8,184 bases of DNA, taken from assembly GCA_034666705.1 (NCBI GenBank), contig JAXDLH010000495.1, positions 1-8,184 of the forward strand, given 5' to 3'. How positions within the stretch are numbered: the first letter of the stretch is position 1; the number at the start of each line of letters is the position of its first letter. Position numbers and translations under genes: made by a program. The notes under the pieces were generated by a model. The model searched no databases. It saw nothing but the letters and a program-made list of their open reading frames with translations, and was not told the DNA's origin. This document shows, piece after piece, positions 1 through 5,478 of this stretch. The DNA comes from JAXDLH01 sp034666705. Its GTDB lineage: Bacteria > Chloroflexota > UBA6077 > SHYK01.

Positions 1-2
1 GC

Positions 3-629
3 GACCCACGGGGCGCGGCGGTCGGCAAGCCGTTCAGCAGCTTTCCCTACGATCCGACCCGCGCCGCCGCGGAGCTCGAAGAGGCCGGCTGGCGGCGCGG
101 CGCGGACGGCCGCATGCTGAACACGGCCGGCCAGGCAGTCCAGATCCCCATCCGGAGCACGGCTGCGTTCGTCACCGAGATGGCGATCGCTGCCGCGCGC
201 TGGCGGGAGCTGGGGCTCGAAGTCCAGGAGGAGACGTCGCCGCCCGGCGAGAATGCGGAGGGCCGCGCCAAGTATCCGGGCTTCGTGTCCATCGCCCGCG
301 GCACCGGGGACGGGGTGCTCACGAACTTCGACTCGCGCAACATCCCGAAGGCGAGCAATCGCTACACGGGTCAGAACGTCGGCGGGTATGCGAACCCCGC
401 GATGGATCGGCTGATCGACACGCTCTCCACGACGATCGACCAGCAGGAGCAGGCACGAATCCTGGCCTCAGTGGCGAATATCTTCGCCACGGACCTGCCC
501 GCGCTCCCTATCTACTTCCGGATCGAGATGGTGGCCCAACTCCGGAGCGTCCGCGCACTGGAGACGAGTTACGCCGCCGCCGACAGCGGTACGATCGCCC
601 ACAACGCGTACCTGTGGGATCGCGACTGA
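3..629 (+). CDS. ABC transporter family 5 substrate-binding protein, C-terminal part (partial at left edge)
   Basis: This is the last 208 codons of an extracellular solute-binding protein of the SBP_bac_5 family (oligopeptide/dipeptide/nickel type), which binds a substrate outside the membrane and hands it to an ABC permease. The frame is open to the left edge, so the signal peptide and N-terminal lobe are missing; the family is usually 500-600 residues. The visible part opens with FSSFPYDPTRAAAELEEAGW, the family's typical 'YDP.KA..LL.EAGW' segment, followed by a modified-residue line (GRMLNTAG) and the 'W.ELGLEV' strand. Near the end, a run of acidic and amide residues (DQQEQARILASVANIFATDLPALPIYFR) matches the usual 'I.....PWIPLY' C-terminal region. 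Ligand cannot be told from sequence; peptides, sugars or small organics are all possible. It ends 178 bases before the VOC genes and is separated from them by a nested inverted repeat, so it may be a separate transcript. Permease and ATPase genes are not in view. Confidence 0.88.
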   Translation, partial: DPRGAAVGKPFSSFPYDPTRAAAELEEAGWRRGADGRMLNTAGQAVQIPIRSTAAFVTEMAIAAARWRELGLEVQEETSPPGENAEGRAKYPGFVSIARGTGDGVLTNFDSRNIPKASNRYTGQNVGGYANPAMDRLIDTLSTTIDQQEQARILASVANIFATDLPALPIYFRIEMVAQLRSVRALETSYAAADSGTIAHNAYLWDRD

Positions 630-642
630 GCGGCGCTCCCGA

Positions 643-779
643 GCCATACCGTTCACCTAAACCACCTTCGGGGTGCGGGTGATTGGGTACTGCCACCCTG
701 AAGGGCGGGCCTCTGATTCGTTCCCAGGCCCGCCCTTCAGGGCGGCGTCCGCTGTCAAAGCCCGAGTGAACGGTATGGC
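643..779. repeat. Nested inverted repeat, copy A (137 bp)
   Basis: Two inverted repeats sit one inside the other. The outer arms are GCCATACCGTTCAC at 643-656 and its exact reverse complement at 766-779 (14 of 14). The inner arms are CCCTGAAGGGCGGGCCT at 696-712 and its exact reverse complement at 726-742 (17 of 17), extendable to 692/746 with one mismatch; the loop is 13 bases. The element begins 13 bases after the stop of the solute-binding protein gene and ends 28 bases before the VOC start. A related element lies at 1943-2084. No target-site duplication or transposase is visible. A REP-like or MITE-like element, or a 3'-end RNA structure acting as a terminator, all fit. Confidence 0.8.
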
Positions 780-795
780 GTTCAGGACTAAGCAC

Positions 796-803
796 GGGGA
801 GAG
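796..803 (+). promoter_or_regulatory. Ribosome binding site deciding the first VOC start
   Basis: GGGGAGAG lies just upstream of the GTG at 808, with the GGAG core (798-801) six bases from it. The alternative in-frame ATG at 775 lies inside the outer arm of the inverted repeat and has no comparable site, and the GTG at 673 lies upstream of the inner arms, so translation from it would run through the repeat. GTG at 808 is therefore preferred. Confidence 0.6.
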
Positions 804-807
804 TGAC

Positions 808-1404
808 GTGGGAGAACCGCCGAGCGGGCAGGCACCGAGCGCAGCCGAGCGTGGGCTCGCCATCCGGCGGCTCGACCACTTTACCGTGCCCGTCCGCGAC
901 TTCCACGTGAGCTGCAAGTTCTACACCGAGGTACTGGGCGGGATCATCACCGGCGAGCCGGATTGGGAGCCGTTCCTGGCTGGCCGCAGCGCCGGCTCCC
1001 ATATGAGCATCAAGCTGTTCCAGGAAGCCGGCCGCCTGGTGCTGTACTGGCAACCCTGGGGCCATCCGGAGCCGGACCAGGTCCATCCTCACCGCGCGTT
1101 CACGGTTGCCAATGCGGAGCAGCTCGCCGAGCTCCTGCGACGACTTCAGCAGGCCGAGGTCCCCTGGATACTGGTGACTCCAGTGGCGGCGCGGCCGGGC
1201 GAGCCCGTGCGCATCTCGGCCTACTTTCGCGATCCGGACATGAATCAACTTGAGGTGGTCTGCCCGGCGTACCCCTTTGGCGCGGAGGTGCGGGTCGGGA
1301 CCTTCGATCCGGCTGCGCTGTGCTATCCGTGGAGTGAATGGCGGCGCCTCGTGCCCGATGGCGGCGCACCGAACCGCCCCCGCCTGAAGAGAGAGGGCAC
1401 GTGA
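808..1404 (+). CDS. VOC family protein (glyoxalase/extradiol dioxygenase-like), first of a pair
   Basis: A 198-residue protein of the vicinal oxygen chelate fold, whose members use a divalent metal in paired beta-alpha-beta-beta-beta modules (glyoxalases, extradiol dioxygenases, epimerases, resistance proteins). The N-terminal module starts at RRLDHFTVPVRD with His24 at the first metal position, followed by the typical 'FYTEVLGG' helix. The second module has H95 in PHRAFTV and E149 in DPDMNQLEVV, so a His/His/Glu site can be drawn. A tail of about 45 residues (FDPAALCYPWSEW) continues past the fold and resembles the tail of the next gene. Start is GTG 808, supported by a good ribosome binding site. 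Its stop overlaps the start of the next VOC gene (GTGA), so translation is probably coupled. The exact reaction is not deducible; ring cleavage or isomerisation in the neighbouring oxygenase pathway is an inference. Confidence 0.85.
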   Translation: MGEPPSGQAPSAAERGLAIRRLDHFTVPVRDFHVSCKFYTEVLGGIITGEPDWEPFLAGRSAGSHMSIKLFQEAGRLVLYWQPWGHPEPDQVHPHRAFTVANAEQLAELLRRLQQAEVPWILVTPVAARPGEPVRISAYFRDPDMNQLEVVCPAYPFGAEVRVGTFDPAALCYPWSEWRRLVPDGGAPNRPRLKREGT

Positions 1405-1931
1405 GCCAGCGCTCGCCAGGCGCGCCCCCAACCCCGGGCCTGCTCCAGGGCGTCGATCGGCTCACCATCCCGGTGCGCAACCTCGCCAAGGCCGAGCTGT
1501 TCTACACGCAGGTGCTGGGCGCCGAGGTGGTGGAGCGCGACGGCACCGAGCTCGGCGCCGAGGAGCAGCCATGCGTCCACGCCCAGCTCTGCCCCGGGGT
1601 GGAGCTGGCGCTCGTCAAGCAAGCGTTCGGCTGGCAGCCGATCGACACTTCCAACCCGCACGTGGCGTTCGAGATCCCGGGTGCCGACGTGGACCGGTGG
1701 GTGGCGCACCTGGCCGCCTGGGGCGTGCCGTCGGCGCTGGTCTTTCGCGAGGACTACGTCGTGGAGATCGGCGTGCCAACCCGCGTGGAGCTACACTTCC
1801 TCGATCCGGACGGCACGCAATTCGAGCTGCTGGCGTACGACTATCCGATGGACGACCGCGCGGCGCGGGGCCACTACAATCCGTGGGACCTCTACTACGG
1901 GCCGCTCGCCTGGCCGCCCCCCCGGACCTGA
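1401..1931 (+). CDS. VOC family protein, second of a pair, first metal ligand replaced
   Basis: A 176-residue VOC-fold protein. It starts at GTG 1401 inside the stop of the previous gene, with an AGAGAGGG ribosome binding site at 1389-1396. The first strand reads VDRLTIPVRN, where the usual metal-binding His is Arg20; the helix FYTQVLGAEV follows. The second module keeps H87 (PHVAFEI) and E142 (DPDGTQFELL). It shares with its neighbour the overall layout and a proline/tryptophan/tyrosine-rich tail (HYNPWDLYY). The pair probably arose by duplication, though they have diverged strongly. Losing one ligand suggests altered metal use, a non-catalytic or binding role, or function as the partner subunit of a mixed dimer with the upstream protein. 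A ribosome could move directly from one gene to the other, which favours equal amounts of the two. Other VOC subfamilies lacking this His exist, so inactivity should not be assumed. Confidence 0.85.
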   Translation: MSQRSPGAPPTPGLLQGVDRLTIPVRNLAKAELFYTQVLGAEVVERDGTELGAEEQPCVHAQLCPGVELALVKQAFGWQPIDTSNPHVAFEIPGADVDRWVAHLAAWGVPSALVFREDYVVEIGVPTRVELHFLDPDGTQFELLAYDYPMDDRAARGHYNPWDLYYGPLAWPPPRT

Positions 1932-1942
1932 TTCCTCCTAGC

Positions 1943-2084
1943 CGGTCAGTTCCATGCACATTGCCTTTGGACTGCCGCCCTGAAGGGCGGGCCCCACCGC
2001 GGGCTCCGATGGCCCGCCCTTCAGGGCGGCATCCCCGCGCCCTTCCGTCCGGACTGCAGAAGCTACGATCATGCGAACTGACCG
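1943..2084. repeat. Nested inverted repeat, copy B (142 bp)
   Basis: This has the same architecture as 643-779. The inner arms are 21 bases each, at 1973-1993 and 2011-2031, perfectly complementary, with the core CCCTGAAGGGCGGGCC shared with copy A; the loop is 17 bases. The outer arms are CGGTCAGTTCCATG at 1943-1956 and CATGCGAACTGACCG at 2070-2084, complementary apart from one extra C (10 consecutive pairs at the outside). The outer arm sequence is not that of copy A. It begins 11 bases after the stop of the second VOC gene and ends 18 bases before the -35 of the downstream promoter, so it could end VOC transcription or insulate the next unit. Confidence 0.75.
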
Positions 2085-2102
2085 ACGAGTAAGCCGCCCG
2101 GC

Positions 2103-2130
2103 TTGACACCATCTGCGGCTGTGGTACTGT
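2103..2130 (+). promoter_or_regulatory. Sigma70-like promoter with extended -10
   Basis: TTGACA (2103-2108), a 16-base spacer and TACTGT (2125-2130) form a strong -35/-10 pair. TGG at 2122-2124 supplies an extended -10 (TGn). Transcription would start near 2137, giving a leader of roughly 65 bases before the ATG at 2202. It would drive the monooxygenase-CMD-Rieske unit. The consensus -35 in such GC-rich DNA makes chance less likely, but no transcription data support it here. Confidence 0.6.
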
Positions 2131-2153
2131 GCGGCTAGCAGCGATCGTCACCC

Positions 2154-2173
2154 CCCTGCCACCAGCGGCAGGG
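2154..2173 (+). promoter_or_regulatory. Leader hairpin upstream of the first LLM gene
   Basis: CCCTGCC (2154-2160) and GGCAGGG (2167-2173) form a seven-pair GC-rich stem with a six-base loop in the predicted leader. It lies 17 bases upstream of the ribosome binding site GGAGGG (2191-2196) and so does not block it. It could stabilise the mRNA or bind a regulator. It has no run of T after it and is not a typical terminator, and it matches no riboswitch I recognise. Confidence 0.4.
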
Positions 2174-2201
2174 CGTTCGAGCGTCGGGTCGGAGGGTTAC
2201 C

Positions 2202-3329
2202 ATGCAGGTGTGGCTTCGCCAGAGCATGCCGTACCACTGCAGCGAGGATGGGCCAATGCCCTTCCCGGTCCCGGGCTGGATGTGGGACCGCAAACTGGGC
2301 GAGCAGCTCTACGCGGACCGGTTGCGCTTCATCCGCCGCGTCGACGAGTCGGGCATCGACGGTCTGATCTTCACCGAGCATCACTACGGGCCGAATGGCG
2401 GGCTCACCCCCTCGCCCACGGTGATGCTCGCCGCCGCCACCGGCATCACCGAGCGCGTGAAGCTGATCACCATGGGCATCTCGCTCGCGCTGTACCCGCA
2501 TCCAGTGCGGGTCGCGGAGGAGCTGGCGATGGTGGACAACCTGTCGCGCGGCCGGCTCGTGGTCGGGTTCATGAGCAGCGGGGCGCAGAACCTCTACTCC
2601 TATAGCGTGGCTGCGCGCGAGGAGATCGGCCGCAAAGCCGAGGCGTACGACCTGATCATCAAGGCGTGGACGGAGGAGAACCCGTTCCCCTGGCGCGGCG
2701 AATACTTTAACTACGACTGCGTCTCCATCCTGCCGCGCCCGCTGCAGGAGCCGCACCCGCCGATCTGGAGCCCGGTCAGCGCCGTCGAGAGCTTCGAGTG
2801 GTGCGCCCGCAACCACATCAGCGCGATCACCTCTGGCTCGACCGAGAACGCGGCCGCCGGCCTGAAATACTACGCCGACTACGCCCAGGAACAATGCGGC
2901 TGGGCTCCGACCTCCGCCAACCTCGGTATCGCCCGCGAGATCTACCTCGCCCCCTCCAAAGCCAGATTTGAGGAGATGGTCGAGGAGGTGTTCGCCCGCA
3001 CCGCGGAGGACGCCTACCCGCACATGGCGAAGAACCCGAATCTGGAGGAGCTCGACCGCGAGCGCTATGCCCATCGCAGCTATACCTACCGCACGTCCGG
3101 GGCCGCCGGGCGCATCCGGGGCGGCCGCACCACCTCGGCGATCGATACCGGGACCTTCATCGCCGGCGACGTCGACGCGGTGATCGAGCAGATCATCGCG
3201 CAGCAGCGCCAGACTGGCGCCGGAGTGCTGGTGGTGCGTCCAGAAATGGGGTCCCTTACATTAGATGAGGTGGCCGACGAGATGGACCTGTTCGCGAAGG
3301 AAGTGCTACCAGCAATCAAGGATTTGTAA
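2202..3329 (+). CDS. LLM-class flavin-dependent monooxygenase (luciferase-like), first copy
   Basis: A 375-residue protein of the bacterial luciferase-like superfamily. Members are TIM-barrel enzymes that use reduced FMN (or F420 in some lineages) to insert oxygen into, or reduce, organic substrates. Family marks are GLIFTEHHYG (EHHY at 59-62), the segment LYPHPVRVAEELAMVDNLSRGRLVVGF (98-123) with the conserved SRGRL, and a C-terminal FAKEVLPAI. The N-terminus has a Pro/Trp-rich stretch (PFPVPGWMWDR), and an extra segment near 260-325 (AKNPNLEELDRERYAHRSY) distinguishes it from the second copy downstream. ATG 2202 has GGAGGG five bases upstream and follows a clear promoter. The next gene starts three bases after its stop, so they are probably co-transcribed. 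Flavin would have to be reduced by a separate enzyme, which is not seen nearby. FMN versus F420 use and substrate cannot be read from the sequence. Confidence 0.92.
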   Translation: MQVWLRQSMPYHCSEDGPMPFPVPGWMWDRKLGEQLYADRLRFIRRVDESGIDGLIFTEHHYGPNGGLTPSPTVMLAAATGITERVKLITMGISLALYPHPVRVAEELAMVDNLSRGRLVVGFMSSGAQNLYSYSVAAREEIGRKAEAYDLIIKAWTEENPFPWRGEYFNYDCVSILPRPLQEPHPPIWSPVSAVESFEWCARNHISAITSGSTENAAAGLKYYADYAQEQCGWAPTSANLGIAREIYLAPSKARFEEMVEEVFARTAEDAYPHMAKNPNLEELDRERYAHRSYTYRTSGAAGRIRGGRTTSAIDTGTFIAGDVDAVIEQIIAQQRQTGAGVLVVRPEMGSLTLDEVADEMDLFAKEVLPAIKDL

Positions 3330-3332
3330 ATC

Positions 3333-3872
3333 ATGAGTCGATTGCCAGCCGTAGAGCGCGAGGCACTGAGCTCCGACGGACAGGCGGTCTGGGACCGCAT
3401 CGCCGCCGTGCGCGGGGCGGTGCGCGGCCCCTTCGGCGTGCTGATCAAGGTGCCGCCGCTGGCCGACCGGGTCGCGGCGCTCGAGGATTACTTCCGCTTC
3501 GATGGCTCGCTCTCCGAGGCCGAGCGCGAGCTGGTCACCCTGGCAGCCGTGCGCGAGATTGGTGCCCGCTATGCGTGGTCACGCCACGAGCACCGCGCCC
3601 GCGAGGCGCACGTGGCGCCGGAGGTGATCGAGGCGCTGCGCACGAAGGGTACGCTCGAGGCGCTGGCGCCGCGCGACCGGATCTTCGTCGAGGTGGCGCG
3701 GTCGCTCAGCCACACGCATCGGATCCCCGACGAGCTGTTCAAACAGGCGCAGGACGAGCTGGGCACGGAGACGCTGGTCGAGGCGGTAACCCTCACCGGC
3801 CACTACCACATGATCGGGCTGCTCCTGAACGGCTTCGACGTACCCCCGCCAGACGACACCCCCACATTCTGA
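3333..3872 (+). CDS. Carboxymuconolactone decarboxylase (CMD) family protein lacking cysteines
   Basis: A 179-residue all-helical CMD-family protein. The family includes 4-carboxymuconolactone decarboxylase (ring-opened lactone chemistry) and AhpD-type peroxidatic proteins. The conserved helix is at about 64-90, ERELVTLAAVREIGARYAWS, followed by HEHRA with His85. The AhpD redox pair would be expected at about residues 78 and 81, but both are Ala, and the protein contains no cysteine at all, which argues against a thiol peroxidase role. A C-terminal TGHYHMIGLLLNGF segment is also typical. It starts three bases after the monooxygenase stop, with AAGGA (3318-3322) upstream, so it is probably translated from the same message. 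In this setting a decarboxylase, isomerase or lactone-acting role is more likely than redox defence; that is inference. Confidence 0.85.
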   Translation: MSRLPAVEREALSSDGQAVWDRIAAVRGAVRGPFGVLIKVPPLADRVAALEDYFRFDGSLSEAERELVTLAAVREIGARYAWSRHEHRAREAHVAPEVIEALRTKGTLEALAPRDRIFVEVARSLSHTHRIPDELFKQAQDELGTETLVEAVTLTGHYHMIGLLLNGFDVPPPDDTPTF

Positions 3873-3902
3873 TACGCGCGCATTCCACCAATTCCACGTG
3901 CC

Positions 3903-3908
3903 GGGGAG
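3903..3908 (+). promoter_or_regulatory. Ribosome binding site deciding the Rieske start
   Basis: GGGGAG lies seven bases before ATG 3916. A GTG at 3898 would extend the protein by six residues, but it lies upstream of this site. The protein beginning MLMPEQNDLI at 3916 also matches the usual N-terminus of phthalate-dioxygenase-type oxygenases. Confidence 0.6.
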
Positions 3909-3915
3909 CGCACCA

Positions 3916-5184
3916 ATGCTGATGCCAGAACAGAACGACCTGATCACCCTCACCGGGCCCGAGGCGCCCATGGGCCAGCTCATGCGCCGCTACTGGGTAC
4001 CGGCGCTGCTGAGCGAGGAGATCCCGGCGCCGGACTCCCCACCCGTCCAGGTGAAGATCCTGGGCGAGGAGCTGGTCGCCTTCCGCGACAGTAACGGCCG
4101 CATCGGGCTCATTGCCGAGCACTGCAGCCACCGGGGCACGTCGCTCTTTTACGGCCGCAACGAGAACTGCGGGCTCACCTGCATCTACCACGGCTGGAAA
4201 TACGACGTCGACGGCCACGTGCTCGACACCCCCGCCGAGCCGGCCGGCAGCACCTTCAAAGACCGTCTCACCCACCCCGCTTATGCGACCCGCGAGGTTG
4301 GCGGCATCGTCTTCGCCTACCTCGGACCGAAGGAGCACGAGCCGCTTTTCCCCGCCTACGAGTGGGCGCTGGTCTCCACCGACCACACCTACGTGACCAA
4401 GGCGCACCAGGAGTGCAACTACCTGCAGGGCCTGGAGGGCGAGTGCGATTCGTCGCACCTCTCCTTCCTGCATCGCACCCTCGACCGCAGCCAGCAGGCG
4501 CTGTACATGGACAATGCGCCCCGCTACCACACCGAGGACACCGACTTCGGCGAGCGGCTCATCGCGCTGCGCGCCGCGCCGGATGGCGGCACCTACGTGC
4601 GGGTATCTGCGTTCCTGATGCCGGTCGCCTGCGCCGTGCCCGTCGGCGGGCGCGACGCCAAGCTCGACGGCTTCGAGGTGCACTTCTACACGCCGATCGA
4701 CGACACCCACTCGCTGCGCTTCGACTTCGGCTTCCGCCGCAGCCGGACCATCGTCCCGGAGGACGTCGTGCGCCGCAAGGTGATCGATACCAACTATCAG
4801 CGCATTCCGAACCGCACCAACCACTACCTGCAGGATCGCGAGATGCAGCGCACCGTGAACTTCACGGGCATGGCCGACTTCCTCTCGCACGACTCGTGCG
4901 CCACCGAGAGCATGGGCGCGCGCTTCGACCGATCGCGGGAGCACCTCGGCGCGAGCGACACCGGTGTGATTGCGGTGCGGCGCCGGATGCTGGAGGCGGT
5001 GCAGGCGTTCCAGCGGGGCGAGCCGCCGCTCCACGCGGTGACCGACCCGGCGCTGAACCACTTCGCGCACGCCGACTCGATCGCCGAGGTGATCGAGGGG
5101 ACGGACTGGCACGCGGCCTTTCCCCACCTCGTGCGCTCGGCCGCGGAGCGCCCCGTGGTTCCGGAGCCTGCTGGAACACGATAG
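3916..5184 (+). CDS. Rieske non-heme iron oxygenase, phthalate 4,5-dioxygenase type oxygenase component
   Basis: A 422-residue oxygenase component. Electrons pass from a Rieske [2Fe-2S] cluster to a mononuclear iron that activates O2 to hydroxylate a substrate, often aromatic. The Rieske ligands are visible as CSH (C70, H72) and CIYHGW (C89, H92), separated by 16 residues. The mononuclear site is marked by ECNYLQGLEGECDSSHLSFLH, in which D178 is the usual bridging Asp and H181/H186 the iron ligands; D326 in FLSHDSCATESMG is the likely third ligand. DRSREHLGASD near residue 340 is another family signature. Overall layout (N-terminal LLTRVGPG-like LITLTGPEAPMG, then GQLMRRYWVPALL) matches the phthalate dioxygenase group rather than the naphthalene group, and no beta subunit is expected. 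It needs a reductase, which is not in the window. It follows the CMD gene by 43 bases. The substrate is unknown; aromatic acids are plausible. Confidence 0.93.
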   Translation: MLMPEQNDLITLTGPEAPMGQLMRRYWVPALLSEEIPAPDSPPVQVKILGEELVAFRDSNGRIGLIAEHCSHRGTSLFYGRNENCGLTCIYHGWKYDVDGHVLDTPAEPAGSTFKDRLTHPAYATREVGGIVFAYLGPKEHEPLFPAYEWALVSTDHTYVTKAHQECNYLQGLEGECDSSHLSFLHRTLDRSQQALYMDNAPRYHTEDTDFGERLIALRAAPDGGTYVRVSAFLMPVACAVPVGGRDAKLDGFEVHFYTPIDDTHSLRFDFGFRRSRTIVPEDVVRRKVIDTNYQRIPNRTNHYLQDREMQRTVNFTGMADFLSHDSCATESMGARFDRSREHLGASDTGVIAVRRRMLEAVQAFQRGEPPLHAVTDPALNHFAHADSIAEVIEGTDWHAAFPHLVRSAAERPVVPEPAGTR

Positions 5185-5197
5185 CCGGCCGGAGCAC

Positions 5198-5306
5198 GAT
5201 AGCATTCATGGGGCGTGCAACACAGCCAGGACGATCGCACTCCCGGCACCGTCACCGGCACGGTGAACATTGATCGCATTCATGGGGCATGCGACACAGC
5301 CAGGAC
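5198..5306. repeat. Direct repeat pair, 35 bases, 74-base period
   Basis: Two copies lie at 5198-5232 and 5272-5306 and match at 32 of 35 positions; both contain GCATTCATGGGGC and ACACAGCCAGGAC. The first copy starts 13 bases after the Rieske stop. Just upstream, GGAACACGATAGC (5173-5185) and GGAGCACGATAGC (5191-5203) form a further small tandem pair that runs over the end of the Rieske gene. On the minus strand both copies would encode the same kind of peptide (SWLC..PHEC), which is likely an artefact of the repeat. Two copies are too few for a CRISPR array. It looks like part of a dispersed intergenic repeat family. Confidence 0.75.
5247..5265 (+). terminator. Weak hairpin between the direct repeats
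   Basis: CACCGT (5247-5252) and ACGGTG (5260-5265) form a six-pair stem with a seven-base loop, 62 bases after the Rieske stop. There is no run of T after it, so a factor-independent terminator is only a possibility. Confidence 0.2.
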
Positions 5307-5316
5307 ATCGTCGTTC

Positions 5317-5398
5317 CCCCGTAGGGGCGAGGCATGCCTCGCCCACCCGTCCCCCCAACGTGGTTACGGCGGGCGAGGCATGCCTCGCCCCTACGGGG
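5317..5398. repeat. Perfect 28-bp inverted repeat with a palindrome in each arm
   Basis: The arms at 5317-5344 and 5371-5398 are exact reverse complements, separated by 26 bases. Each arm also contains the 20-bp self-complementary sequence GGGCGAGGCATGCCTCGCCC (5325-5344 and 5371-5390). It can therefore fold either as one long stem or as two separate small hairpins. It lies between the Rieske gene and the second monooxygenase and ends 80 bases before the latter's start. GGGCGAGGCATGCCTCGCCC-type palindromes are familiar from Chloroflexota intergenic DNA; a role in transcription termination or genome structure is possible. Confidence 0.85.
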
Positions 5399-5467
5399 AT
5401 GGGGACGGGGGCCGGCCAACCGGGGGCCTTGACGTGCACAATGAGCCGAACGTCGCCTGAAGTCTGC

Positions 5468-5473
5468 GGAGGA
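5468..5473 (+). promoter_or_regulatory. Ribosome binding site deciding the second LLM start
   Basis: GGAGGA lies five bases before ATG 5479. The overlapping upstream GTG at 5476 would be only two bases away, too close, so ATG 5479 is preferred. Confidence 0.65.
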
Positions 5474-5478
5474 TCGTG

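Noticed and set aside
508..1431. Long open frame on the minus strand opposite the VOC genes
   Set aside because: It is antisense to clearly recognisable VOC proteins, has an Arg/Gly/His-rich composition with no recognisable domain, and is typical of mirror frames in GC-rich DNA.
643..2084. Composite transposon carrying the VOC genes
   Set aside because: No transposase and no target-site duplication, and the outer ends of the two elements are different sequences; kept only as a bracketing observation.
2148..3074. 308-codon minus-strand frame opposite the first LLM gene
   Set aside because: No recognisable family and no ribosome binding site noted; the sense frame has full family motifs.
3793..5205. 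470-codon minus-strand frame opposite the Rieske gene
   Set aside because: Composition is dominated by Val/Arg/Gly/His in mirror of the sense codons, and all Rieske ligands are on the plus strand.
5198..5306. Possible CRISPR array from 35-base repeats
   Set aside because: Only two imperfect copies, with a 39-base gap that itself holds a hairpin, and no cas genes.
5429..5442. TTGACG followed by CACAAT as a promoter for the second LLM gene
   Set aside because: The two boxes are two bases apart and no suitable -10 lies at 16-18 bases from TTGACG.
5215..5460. Small open frames within the repeat-filled gap
   Set aside because: They run through the inverted and direct repeats, and their peptides (GARHASP-like, SWLC..PHEC) are translations of the repeats themselves.
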